A stretch of 64,000 nt of DNA, taken from positions 2,756,001-2,820,000 of the forward strand of contig NZ_CP133265.1 in NCBI RefSeq assembly GCF_030915505.1. Direction: 5' to 3'. The notes below the pieces were generated by a model. The model was not told the DNA's origin. It did no database searches and saw nothing but the letters and a program-made list of their open reading frames with translations. This DNA comes from Neobacillus sp. OS1-2. Its GTDB lineage: Bacteria > Bacillota > Bacilli > Bacillales > Cytobacillaceae. Positions 42,132 to 49,635 of this stretch are shown here, in pieces (the stretch's first letter is position 1; each line of letters starts with the position of its first letter). The translations under genes and the position numbers were made by a program.

Positions 42132-43220
42132 CTATTTGAAGGTTCCAATATATTTAGATTGGGGCCTGTAAATGGTGTTGTTCTCGGCTTGTTCGAGGAC
42201 GTGTGCTGTCCAGCCAACCATTCTGCTTGCGGTAAAGGTGGGGGTAAATAGTTCTGCATCCATATTGATTGCTTTCATGATGGCGGCAGCATAATATTCT
42301 ACGTTTGTATAAAGTGACCTGCCAGGCTTCAGTTCGGCTAATACCCTGATAGCAGTGTCTTCTACAGACATCGCTAGGTCAAGCCACTCATCTACTCCAA
42401 TATGGTCCATTAATTTTGCTTTTAGGGCGATGGCTCGCGGGTCGTGTGTTTTATAAACCCTATGTCCAAAGCCCATTAATTTCTCTCCGCGCAAAACCTT
42501 TCCACGGATCACCATTTCTGGATCTCCAACCAGAGCAATTTCATCAAGAAGTTCGATGACACCTAAAGGAGCACCTCCATGAAGTGGCCCTTTCATTGTC
42601 CCAATGGCTGATGTAATGGCCGAAACTAATTCTGACTCGGTGGATGCGGTGACCCTCGCTGAGAAAGTAGAGGCGTTCATTCCATGTTCAAGTGTTAAGA
42701 TCATGTATGTCTCTAGGGCCTCCAAGTGGGCAGGGGTGGGAACTTTTCCACTCAGCATATACAAATAGTTTTCAACATGGTCTAAATCATCGCGGGGTGA
42801 TACGAACACTTTTCTGTCTAACTGACTTTTTCGATAGGCGATAATAGTAGGGACCAAGGCGGTTAAACGAATGGCCTGTGCAACGGAAGGTTTCCAGCCA
42901 TAATCAAGATTACCACCCTCCGCTGAAATAGCCGTTCTAATAACACTCATTAATTCCATGTCCCTGGGAAGCTGATGTAGTATTCCCTTAACATAATCGG
43001 GAAGTTCACGATTACCTTTCAGATCTTTTTTCAATGCAGCTAGTTGGCTAGGATTTGGAAGATGGCCAAACCACAAAAGATAGGCGGCTTCTTCAAAGGA
43101 GAAGTTCTTAGCCATTTCCTTAATGTCATATCCTCGATAAAACAACTTGCCATTTTCCCCATCAATATGACTAATGAATGTTTCGGCCGCCACAATCCCT
43201 TTTAAACCTTTTTGAATCAT
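42132..43220 (-). CDS. citA: Citrate synthase (citA type)
   Basis: 362 residues. Citrate synthase signatures are clear: GKLFYRGYDIKEMA, MKGPLHGGAPLGV with the first catalytic His, MGFGHRVYK with the second, and DPRAIALK after it. The enzyme condenses oxaloacetate with acetyl-CoA; 2-methylcitrate synthase activity cannot be excluded from sequence alone. It diverges from a LysR regulator, exactly as in B. subtilis citA-citR, so the names are used. ATG with AAGGAGCGA upstream. Confidence 0.92.
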   Translation of the reverse strand: MIQKGLKGIVAAETFISHIDGENGKLFYRGYDIKEMAKNFSFEEAAYLLWFGHLPNPSQLAALKKDLKGNRELPDYVKGILHQLPRDMELMSVIRTAISAEGGNLDYGWKPSVAQAIRLTALVPTIIAYRKSQLDRKVFVSPRDDLDHVENYLYMLSGKVPTPAHLEALETYMILTLEHGMNASTFSARVTASTESELVSAITSAIGTMKGPLHGGAPLGVIELLDEIALVGDPEMVIRGKVLRGEKLMGFGHRVYKTHDPRAIALKAKLMDHIGVDEWLDLAMSVEDTAIRVLAELKPGRSLYTNVEYYAAAIMKAINMDAELFTPTFTASRMVGWTAHVLEQAENNTIYRPQSKYIGTFK

Positions 43221-43274
43221 CTAACTCGCTCCTTTCCATATTTGTTATTATTTTATAAAATAAACATAATTAAG

Positions 43275-43287
43275 AATATTGAATATT
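43275..43287. promoter_or_regulatory. AT palindrome between citA and citR
   Basis: AATATT-G-AATATT is a perfect palindrome in the 107-base divergent region, where CitR would be expected to bind. LysR sites are often T-N11-A; the match is loose. Confidence 0.45.
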
Positions 43288-43327
43288 ATTGAAGTGGTTG
43301 ATTACTATTTTTAATAAGGAGCATGAC

Positions 43328-44206
43328 ATGGAATTTCAATGGCTTAACACCTTTATTACGGCGGCAGAATGTGGTAATTTTCGCAGGACAGCGGAGCTTT
43401 TATATATTTCGCAACCTTCCGTTACAGTCCATATAAAACAGCTGGAAAAAGAACTTGGAATCCTGTTGTTTCATCGGGACGGGAAAAAAATTAAACTGAC
43501 AGAAGAAGGAATACGATATTTACTTCACGCAAAAAAACTCCTCGAAGTGTATCAAGAAGGCCTTGAGGAATTGAATTCGTTTACCCAGGGATATACGAAG
43601 AAATTAATCCTTGGAATTTCACCGCTTATCGCAGATACCATCCTGCCGTATGTTCTAAAAAGTTATACAAAGCAGTACCCGGAGGTCGAGATTTCAGTCA
43701 AAATAATTGAATCCCTCGATATTGAGGAAGCCGTCTTACAGGAAGAAGTGGATCTAGGACTTTCGTGTCTAACTAGCAGTCGCCCCAATTTGATTAGTGA
43801 GCTTTTATCAAAGGATAGAGTTATTTTAGTCGCACCACATGATGGTAGAGATGCTGAATTGGCGCCGCCTCTAGACGAGGAAGAGGTGCTAACAACCAAT
43901 TATCTAATTACCCACAATCATCCTGGCTACTGGGACCTTCTTTGCAGAATGGTCAAAACCAAATATCCCAGTGTACGAATGATGAGAGTTTCGCAGGTTC
44001 ATATTACAAAAAGGTTTATTGTGGAAGGATTAGGGGTATCGTTCCTGCCGACATCGACGGTTAGGAGAGAATTATTAGAAGGTAGATTATTAGAAGTAGA
44101 CTGTCATTCCATTCAAATGCCTGAGGCTAATACGTATGCCATTATGAAATACGATCATTCAAAACAGAGAGAATTTTTAACGTTTATGGCTAATTACAGA
44201 TTGTAG
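43328..44206 (+). CDS. citR: LysR family regulator (citR)
   Basis: 292 residues from the ATG at 43328 (AAGGAG, seven bases); the open frame upstream is leader. N-terminal helix-turn-helix (EFQWLNTFITAAECGNFRRT, LLYISQPSVTVHIKQLEKEL) and the C-terminal effector domain are those of LysR regulators. Divergence from citA and a similar overall layout point to CitR, the repressor of citA in B. subtilis. A terminator follows. Confidence 0.88.
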   Translation: MEFQWLNTFITAAECGNFRRTAELLYISQPSVTVHIKQLEKELGILLFHRDGKKIKLTEEGIRYLLHAKKLLEVYQEGLEELNSFTQGYTKKLILGISPLIADTILPYVLKSYTKQYPEVEISVKIIESLDIEEAVLQEEVDLGLSCLTSSRPNLISELLSKDRVILVAPHDGRDAELAPPLDEEEVLTTNYLITHNHPGYWDLLCRMVKTKYPSVRMMRVSQVHITKRFIVEGLGVSFLPTSTVRRELLEGRLLEVDCHSIQMPEANTYAIMKYDHSKQREFLTFMANYRL

Positions 44207-44234
44207 GCAGCGATTCTGTTTATTAAATTCACTG

Positions 44235-44286
44235 CAAAAAAAAACGGGTCAGTCAAGCATATGTTGCTGACTGACTCGTTTTTTCA
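44235..44286 (+). terminator. Intrinsic terminator of citR
   Basis: AAAACGGGTCAGTCA and TGACTGACTCGTTTT pair across a 14-base loop with one mismatch; a T run follows. Confidence 0.85.
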
Positions 44287-44327
44287 AAGAGACAAGAAAG
44301 TATAAATTTCGACCTTGAGACTTAATT

Positions 44328-44476
44328 GTCCAGCTCCAACGCCCTAGCGGCTAGTGTCCTTTGCTCTCCGCCTTACGATAAGTCAACATCGATTCGCCTC
44401 CGGCTCATCGTGTTTCCTTTATCTCAGTTGGAGCGCTCCAGGCCATACGCCGCTGACCAGGGCGCTTCCGCTTTTC
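44328..44476. repeat. Large imperfect palindromic repeat element
   Basis: About 150 GC-richer bases that can fold on themselves: GCTCCAAC pairs with GTTGGAGC, AGCGGC with GCCGCT and CGCCCT with AGGGCG. The layout (GTCCAGCTCCAACGCC at the left, GGGCGCTTCCGC at the right) is that of the short palindromic repeats scattered in Bacillus genomes. No coding potential. It lies between a citR terminator and the end of a VOC gene. Confidence 0.7.
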
Positions 44477-44479
44477 TTA

Positions 44480-44905
44480 TTAATGTTGACCTTCAGTGAA
44501 GATTTGAAAGGTTACTCCGAACTTGTCTACTACCGTACCGTAACCAGGGCTAAAGAAGGTTTCTTGGAACGGCATTTGTACTTGACCGCCATCTTGCAAG
44601 GCATTAAAAAATGTACGAGCCTTTTCAACGTCGTCAGTGGTGACGCAGATGGTCACTTGCGTTCCGATTTGATGTGGTTGACCCGGGAAAGTATCGGAAA
44701 ACATGAGCTCTGTCTCACCAACTTTAATGGTCGCGTGGCTTACAAGATTCTTTGCTTCCGCTGGAAGTGGGAATGCCGGATTTTCCGGCATTTCACCGAA
44801 AGATTGGCTGAAAAGAACCTGTGCATCCAATGCCTTTTGATAAAACTCAATCGCTTCCTTTGCATTTCCGTTCATCACTAAATAGGGAATTAATTTTACT
44901 GTCAT
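44480..44905 (-). CDS. VOC family (glyoxalase/PhnB-like) protein
   Basis: 141 residues from the ATG at 44905, six bases after AAGGAGCGG; the frame upstream is leader. It is a VOC-fold protein of the PhnB/3-demethylubiquinone-methyltransferase-like group: PYLVMNGNAKEAIEFYQKAL, SHATIKVGETELMFSDTFPG, and the closing GYGTVVDKFGVTFQIF. Members lacking clear metal ligands are often of unknown substrate. Monocistronic. Confidence 0.85.
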   Translation of the reverse strand: MTVKLIPYLVMNGNAKEAIEFYQKALDAQVLFSQSFGEMPENPAFPLPAEAKNLVSHATIKVGETELMFSDTFPGQPHQIGTQVTICVTTDDVEKARTFFNALQDGGQVQMPFQETFFSPGYGTVVDKFGVTFQIFTEGQH

Positions 44906-45051
44906 AAATAACCGCTCCTTGTCCCATAAGATAATTACTTGCTTTATTCGATAGTCCGAAGACAGGCATCTCGCTGACACTAACCAAAAAAAGCAGCCAC
45001 ATCCTAGTATTACCGATATTCCAATTATAAAACAAAGAATGTATGTTCGCA

Positions 45052-45100
45052 ATAGTGTAATTGGTGACAGGCACCAATTGCACTATATCCACGTTATTTA
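45052..45100. repeat. Repeat variant GGTGACAGGCACC with the conserved 19-base tail
   Basis: ATAGTGTAATTGGTG pairs with CACCAATTGCACTAT across 5 bases, then ACTATATCCACGTTATTTA (45082-45100), the same 19-mer as at 42082. The 13-base core here is the reverse complement of that at 42063, as if the palindrome centre had flipped. The DinB gene stop lies within the 19-mer. Confidence 0.8.
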
Positions 45101-45627
45101 TTTAGATCAGTTAGGTATCTTTCTTTGATGATTTTACCATGGTGGATGGCGTGGCCTGCGATGATGTAGGCGATGGCGCGGGTGGTGATTTCTGTTCCGT
45201 TGGCAATGCCTTTTCTATTCCAAACATCGTCGGCCATGTTTTGGATTAGGGTGATGGTGGCATGACGAACCGCTTTAAAATCTTCAAGAATCTCTTTATT
45301 CGACAGCAGATCGAACTGGGAACCATTAATATAATCGTTCTCATCGAACCCAGCCAATGGTGTCTGGTCACCGCGGCCAACCCTAAGCAGGCGGTAACTC
45401 ATAATTCTCTCGGTGTCAGTCATATGACCAAGAACTTCTTTAATACTCCATTTATCTGATGCATAACGGAAATGACCATCTTCTTCCGACAGTCCTTCAA
45501 AAAGGGCAACCATCTCTGCTAAATTCTCTTTCAAAATCGACAAAAGTTCACCATCAGAAACTAGTTTTACATACGGTACATAATACTTCGGATATTCATT
45601 GTCTACTGGACGTTGTAACAATCCCAT
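45094..45627 (-). CDS. DinB/YfiT family protein
   Basis: 177 residues from the ATG at 45627 (GAGGGGAGA directly upstream); the longer open frame reads through the leader. The DinB four-helix bundle with its metal-binding His set is present: WSIKEVLGHMTDTERI and the paired AGHAIHHGKIIKER at the C terminus. These act as metal-dependent thiol (for example bacillithiol) transferases or unknown enzymes; the substrate is unknown here. Co-oriented with nothing nearby. Confidence 0.85.
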   Translation of the reverse strand: MGLLQRPVDNEYPKYYVPYVKLVSDGELLSILKENLAEMVALFEGLSEEDGHFRYASDKWSIKEVLGHMTDTERIMSYRLLRVGRGDQTPLAGFDENDYINGSQFDLLSNKEILEDFKAVRHATITLIQNMADDVWNRKGIANGTEITTRAIAYIIAGHAIHHGKIIKERYLTDLNK

Positions 45628-45833
45628 TCTCTCCCCTCGAATCTTGAAGGCCTGTTCGCCCTTCATATTAAAATGGTACCATTTTAATCCTACCATAGTA
45701 TTCAAAAAAATCGAAAAAATTAAGTTAGAAATAGCCACAATAAAAACAGGGTTATGTGTAACTTGTAAAATACAGAACAATATAGCAAACTAAATTCGAA
45801 TACAAAAATTTTCCTAATTAAGAGGTTATTAAA

Positions 45834-46526
45834 ATGTCCAAAGTAGAAATCATTGTCTTAAACGCGGAGGATGCCAGAACAGCAGAAGCTTACGGTGCGG
45901 ATCGCCTTGAGTTAGTATCTGCTATGACAGAAGGCGGGTTGACACCAAGCCACGGGATCATGAAAACGGTCGTGCGGAGTGTGAAGATTCCTGTTATGGT
46001 CATGGTCCGCCCACATAGCTTTTCGTTTGTGTACCGCAAGGAAGAATGGGAGGCCATTCGCGAAGATATAAAAATAATAAAAGAATTGGGTGCGGCGGGA
46101 ATGGTCTTCGGGGCCATAGATGATCAACAGAAAGTAGACTTTGACATGCTCTCGATGGTGTTGGAAGAAGCGAAGGGTCTTTCCGTAACGTTTCATCGTG
46201 CGATTGATGAAACTAATTCTCTTGAGGCTTATCACTCCCTATGTCAATCTCCATTTAAGGTCGATCGTATCCTGACATCAGGCGGAAGGCCGACAGTAAG
46301 TGAAGGACTTGATTCTGTAAAAAAAATGATAAATGTGTCGCAGACATCTAAAGATAACCCAATCATCATGCCTGGCTCTGGTCTTTCTGTTAACAATATT
46401 GAATACATTCACAACCAGCTCCATGCCGCGGAATATCATTTTGGCTCAGCAGTAAGGAAGGACGCCGATTTTCATAATCAAATCAACGGGGATGAAATCC
46501 AAAAGATCAAGAAAATACTCAGCTAG
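45834..46526 (+). CDS. cutC: CutC family protein
   Basis: 230 residues, TIM-barrel of the CutC family: EIIVLNAEDARTAEAYGADR at the start, MVMVRPHSFSFVY, FHRAIDETNS and ILTSGGRPTVSEG. CutC was named from copper phenotypes in E. coli; its true role, and that of Firmicute members, is unsettled. ATG with AAGAGG and a well-spaced site. A terminator hairpin follows. Not near copper genes. Confidence 0.88.
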   Translation: MSKVEIIVLNAEDARTAEAYGADRLELVSAMTEGGLTPSHGIMKTVVRSVKIPVMVMVRPHSFSFVYRKEEWEAIREDIKIIKELGAAGMVFGAIDDQQKVDFDMLSMVLEEAKGLSVTFHRAIDETNSLEAYHSLCQSPFKVDRILTSGGRPTVSEGLDSVKKMINVSQTSKDNPIIMPGSGLSVNNIEYIHNQLHAAEYHFGSAVRKDADFHNQINGDEIQKIKKILS

Positions 46527-46536
46527 AAACAGAAAA

Positions 46537-46574
46537 AAGAGCTGCTACTTGAAGAATCAAGCTGCAGCTCTTCT
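46537..46574 (+). terminator. Intrinsic terminator of cutC
   Basis: AAGAGCTGC / GCAGCTCTT (9-bp stem, about 18-base loop) with T-rich tail. It also lies next to the end of the QueT gene on the other strand. Confidence 0.65.
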
Positions 46575-46581
46575 TAATTTA

Positions 46582-47139
46582 TTAAACCATTTTATCAAAT
46601 CGAACACGTTTATTAATAACGTACATAACAGGCATGCCAACTGCCATCACGACAAATTCACCAACCGCTGTTGTCAGCCATGTGAACATGAATGGCAAAT
46701 CAAACGCCAAATGCAGTTCAAGGGCAATCAAGAACATCGTGAATGTGAAGACAAGTGTATTGACAATCATCCTCGCCCAAATGCCTTTAATGAAACGTGC
46801 GCACGCAATCGCAATGAACAAGGCAATCACCGATTGGCCGACACCGAAAATCAGGTCATATGCCCTCATTGGTGAAAAGAATAAATTCGTCAAAAATACA
46901 CCAAGGACGATTCCATAAATGTACTTTTTGTTAAAAACAATGAGATGATTAAACATTTCCGATACACGAAACTGTACCTGGGTAAATCCAAATGGCTGGA
47001 TTAAAGCCGAGACGGCAATGTACAATGCAGCAATAATCCCGTTAACGACAATTCCTTGTACTTTGCCTTTAGTAGCAGTTCCAGCGGAATTAGCTCCAAT
47101 GGGCTGTGATAATGTGTTAGTTGTTCTCTCCATATTCAT
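46582..47139 (-). CDS. queT: QueT family ECF transporter S component (queuosine precursor uptake)
   Basis: 185 residues: a polar N-terminal ~25 residues and then six membrane segments, with the QueT family stretches ALYIAVSALIQPFGFTQVQF and RVSEMFNHLIVFNKKYIYG. QueT is the substrate-binding part of an ECF transporter for preQ1 or a related queuine precursor; it must use EcfT-EcfA proteins encoded elsewhere, perhaps those at 33.2-35.6 kb. A preQ1-I-like leader in front of the gene supports the substrate. ATG with AAGGAG upstream, covered by the riboswitch tail. Confidence 0.85.
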   Translation of the reverse strand: MNMERTTNTLSQPIGANSAGTATKGKVQGIVVNGIIAALYIAVSALIQPFGFTQVQFRVSEMFNHLIVFNKKYIYGIVLGVFLTNLFFSPMRAYDLIFGVGQSVIALFIAIACARFIKGIWARMIVNTLVFTFTMFLIALELHLAFDLPFMFTWLTTAVGEFVVMAVGMPVMYVINKRVRFDKMV

Positions 47140-47142
47140 TTC

Positions 47143-47182
47143 TCCTTAGTTTTTTTACGTGGGAGGTTCTCGAACCACGTTC
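47143..47182 (-). promoter_or_regulatory. preQ1-I-like riboswitch in the queT leader
   Basis: On the minus strand: stem ACGTGG / CCCACGT, a loop with TTCGAGAACC, then an A-rich tail AAAAAAACTAAGGAG that holds the ribosome site. Size (~40 nt), order and tail match preQ1-I riboswitches, which fold as a pseudoknot that hides the ribosome site when preQ1 binds. The loop differs from the B. subtilis example and a plain hairpin is also possible. Confidence 0.65.
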
Positions 47183-47423
47183 CTATATAATACTTGCAAT
47201 CTAATATATTAATATAAATAAAGCTGCTAGTCAATGACACTATTTTGGAAAAGTAAAGGATGCCGCATCGAAGCACGGGATTGATGACAGTCTCAAATAA
47301 AGACTGCGTGCAATCTGCAATCAGCCACCACTTATTTTCTGGGTTATTTTTCAAAAGGTGAAATTATTACTAATAAATTTTTCCAATTTGTGCATCCTAA
47401 AAGAAAAAAGGAATGGCTAATAG

Positions 47424-47912
47424 ATGAAATATAATAAAATGTTCTTACTCGTAATGATGTTAGTACCATGGCTGTCATTGCCCCTCTTAGGGAAAAAATC
47501 ATTTCGGCGATTCTATCCTGGTGCCCTGTTTGTGTGCATTTGGATAGCCTGTGAAAGTCTTTTAGCAAAAAAAAGGATTTGGTGGCGATTTTACGAAAAA
47601 CTTATTCCGAATGTAATGGGGGAAATTCCTTTTATTATCGGGCCATTCTTTATCGGCTCAATATGGATTCTAAAGTTCACGTTTGGAAATTTCTTTCGCT
47701 ACATTGTACTGAATTTCGTCATGGACTTTTTGTTTGTTTATCCCGGGATGATTGCCCTCAGAAATATGGGAGTGGTTTCACTTGTCAGAATGAAACATTA
47801 TCAAATGGGGATTTTATTTATGGCAAAATCAGTGCTCATGTATGTGTTTCAATCATTCGCCGAAAAATTTCGCAAAAAGCCGAAAAATATTATTCAAAAA
47901 ATACTTTCATAA
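47424..47912 (+). CDS. Membrane protein of unknown function, 162 residues
   Basis: ATG preceded by AAAAGGAATGG. The product has five hydrophobic segments, starting with FLLVMMLVPWLSLPLLG and including IGPFFIGSIWILKF; basic residues dominate the inner loops and the tail (EKFRKKPKNIIQK). I do not recognise a family. The stop falls just before a truncated oxidoreductase gene, so its own C terminus may also be affected by that rearrangement, though the ending looks natural. The 280 bases upstream hold only the queT leader on the other strand and a few short repeats. Confidence 0.6.
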   Translation: MKYNKMFLLVMMLVPWLSLPLLGKKSFRRFYPGALFVCIWIACESLLAKKRIWWRFYEKLIPNVMGEIPFIIGPFFIGSIWILKFTFGNFFRYIVLNFVMDFLFVYPGMIALRNMGVVSLVRMKHYQMGILFMAKSVLMYVFQSFAEKFRKKPKNIIQKILS

Positions 47913-47920
47913 AAAATAAA

Positions 47921-48211
47921 GCGCCAAAAGGGGATGTCGAGACGTCATTAAAATCAGTAAATTTGCGCTCATTACATATATTTCGCCCGTCCTTACTATT
48001 GGGGGAGCGTAAGGAGTTTCGTTTTGGTGAAAAATTGGCGGCGAAAGCAAGTGGTATAGTCAATACGATTATGGTCGGGCCGTTTCGTCCATATAAAGCT
48101 ATCGAGGCCAAAAAGGTCGCTAGGGCCATGGCTATTGCAGCAGAGTCCGACGCAACTGGTGTATATACCTATCCTTCACACGAAATTGAACGCATCGCAA
48201 ATCAAAAATAA
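47921..48211 (+). pseudogene. 3' fragment of an NAD(P)-binding oxidoreductase gene (YraR-like)
   Basis: In a frame that overlaps the membrane-protein gene, the ~95 residues from about 47921 read LHIFRPSLLLGERKEFRFGE, then VGPFRPYKAIEAKKVARAM and YPSHEIERIA, which is the C-terminal end of the NAD(P)H-binding YraR-type oxidoreductases. The Rossmann domain and start are absent, and no ribosome site serves the fragment. The frame is open further upstream only by chance. A deletion next to the membrane-protein gene is likely. Confidence 0.7.
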
Positions 48212-48256
48212 CTTAGGGAAGTGACCACTTCGCTGAGTTGTTTTTGATAAAATCAT

Positions 48257-48571
48257 TTATGAAAAGGCCCTTAATCCCATGACCCCAATGATAATCAACC
48301 CAACACTCACAATCCGTCCAATGTTTTTCGATTCCCCAAAAAGGAAGATGTTAATGAGCACAGCGCCAGCAGTGCCAATACCCACCCAAACGATATAGGC
48401 AACACTGAGTTGCAAAAAATGGAACGAGGTATATAAAAAGGCAAACGAAGCACCAAAACCGCCGATATAAAGCAGACCGTTTCTGAATGTTTTCCGTTGA
48501 CTATATAATTTTAGTCCGGCAGCACCGGTAATTTCGCCCACAGCTGCCAAAAGAACAAATAACCAGCCCAT
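48257..48571 (-). CDS. Small multidrug resistance (SMR) transporter, subunit 2
   Basis: 104 residues with four membrane segments and the SMR pattern: WLFVLLAAVGEITGAAGLKL with the key Glu in the first segment, VAYIVWVGIGTAGAVLINIF and FLFGESKN. It follows a second SMR gene by 3 bases, forming a paired, probably heterodimeric, exporter as in YkkCD, EbrAB or YvdSR. The substrate (cationic drugs, guanidinium or others) is not known. ATG with AAAGGAGCTGCC upstream. Confidence 0.85.
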   Translation of the reverse strand: MGWLFVLLAAVGEITGAAGLKLYSQRKTFRNGLLYIGGFGASFAFLYTSFHFLQLSVAYIVWVGIGTAGAVLINIFLFGESKNIGRIVSVGLIIIGVMGLRAFS

Positions 48572-48574
48572 ACT

Positions 48575-48925
48575 TTAGGCAGCTCCTTTCTCGATTTCTT
48601 TTTCCTCTGTTTTATTATCGGCAAGGTTTAAGCCAATGACACCGATTACGATTAAAACGACGAACAAAAACATGCCCGCATTAAATCTTCCACCAAACAA
48701 GAAAACATCCATTAACACCGTGCCGACCGTGCCGACTCCCGAAAAAACAGCATAAACCGTTCCTGTTGGTATACTTGCACATGCTTTGGGAAGGTAGTGA
48801 AAATCGATTAGGATAATCCCAATTACCATTCCCCATTCCCACCAAGTCTCAGCAGTATTAAAACCGTATACCCAAATTAATTCAAATAAACATGTTAAAA
48901 CGACATAAAACCAGGCTTTATTCAT
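48575..48925 (-). CDS. SMR transporter, subunit 1
   Basis: 116 residues from the ATG at 48925, five bases after AGAGGTGA; the open frame goes 12 codons higher. Four membrane segments, the active Glu in VLTCLFELIWVYGFN and the conserved SGVGTVGTVLMDVFLFG; a charged tail (KTEEKEIEKGAA) follows. It pairs with the next gene. No guanidine riboswitch core could be found upstream. Confidence 0.82.
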   Translation of the reverse strand: MNKAWFYVVLTCLFELIWVYGFNTAETWWEWGMVIGIILIDFHYLPKACASIPTGTVYAVFSGVGTVGTVLMDVFLFGGRFNAGMFLFVVLIVIGVIGLNLADNKTEEKEIEKGAA

Positions 48926-49072
48926 ATTATTCACCTCTTGAAGATGCCTGTTAGGTCTCATTACTATTCCCTAAGCGAAACCGTCATATTATGTTAGGAT
49001 ACCATATCATTTCAAAAAGTGGTTTAAAACAACCTGTAAGAGTATGGAAAATTTCCACCAGCGGGAAATTAG

Positions 49073-49088
49073 TGTGATATAAATCACG
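49073..49088. promoter_or_regulatory. CRP/FNR-type site upstream of the haemoglobin gene
   Basis: TGTGATATAAATCACG matches the Bacillus Fnr half-sites TGTGA-N6-TCAC(A) except at the last base. It lies about 57 bases upstream of the haemoglobin start, suggesting control by oxygen limitation. Binding is inferred. Confidence 0.5.
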
Positions 49089-49144
49089 AACCTCTTTAAG
49101 AATAATCATTATAATTAATACAAACAGGGGAAAAATAAAAGAGG

Positions 49145-49555
49145 ATGGTGAAGAAATTGGAATATACTTTTAGATCACTTTACAGCGAAATTGGCGGTCA
49201 GGAAACAATTGACCAGCTAGTTAATGCCTTTTATCCACGGGTCTATGATGATCCCGAATTGGCACCATTGTTTGAAGGGGATATGAATGAAATCATGCGG
49301 AAACAGCGAATGTTTTTACCGCAGTTTTTAGGCGGCCCTGCACTTTACAGCCAGGAATTCGGACCACCGGCAATGAGAGACCGGCATATGCCATTTGAAG
49401 TAACGCCTAGAAGGGCCCAGTGCTGGCTTCGTTGTATGAAAGAAGCCTTTCAGGAAATTGGCCTTGATCAGAATCCAGCAGGACGAGCTTTTTATGATCG
49501 TTTAACACAAGTTGCAGGAATTATGGTGAATACACCTGACAATGAAGAAAATTGA
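49145..49555 (+). CDS. Truncated haemoglobin, group II (YjbI type)
   Basis: 136 residues. A short globin of the trHbO/YjbI group: SLYSEIGGQETIDQLVNAFY, FLPQFLGGPALYSQEFGPPA and proximal-His region MRDRHMPFEVTPRRAQCWL with W in the distal pocket region. It binds O2 or peroxide-type ligands. The start is uncertain (ATG here; a TTG at 49157 after GGTGA is an alternative). A possible Fnr site lies upstream. Monocistronic, with a terminator. Confidence 0.88.
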   Translation: MVKKLEYTFRSLYSEIGGQETIDQLVNAFYPRVYDDPELAPLFEGDMNEIMRKQRMFLPQFLGGPALYSQEFGPPAMRDRHMPFEVTPRRAQCWLRCMKEAFQEIGLDQNPAGRAFYDRLTQVAGIMVNTPDNEEN

Positions 49556-49579
49556 TCCCGACTCGGTGTCGGGATTTTA
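49555..49579 (+). terminator. Intrinsic terminator of the haemoglobin gene
   Basis: ATCCCGAC / GTCGGGAT, 5-base loop, then TTTT. Confidence 0.85.
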
Positions 49580-49590
49580 CTTTGTTCATT

Positions 49591-49625
49591 AAAAAAACTC
49601 CCCTTGCAATTAGAGGAGTTTTTTA
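49591..49625. terminator. Terminator of the sugar ABC operon
   Basis: AAAAAACTCCCCT / AGAGGAGTTTTTT with a short loop, able to end transcripts from both sides; it follows the binding-protein gene on the minus strand. Confidence 0.82.
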
Positions 49626-49635
49626 CGTACCATTA

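Noticed and set aside
44354..44881. Plus-strand frame opposite the VOC gene and repeat
   Set aside because: Antisense of a well-supported VOC gene; runs into a non-coding repeat.
47579..47910. Open frame joined in front of the YraR-like tail
   Set aside because: It overlaps the membrane-protein gene in another frame and has no similarity to a Rossmann domain; open by chance.
48926..49072. Guanidine riboswitch upstream of the SMR pair
   Set aside because: None of the conserved cores (ykkC, mini-ykkC ACGR loops) could be found.
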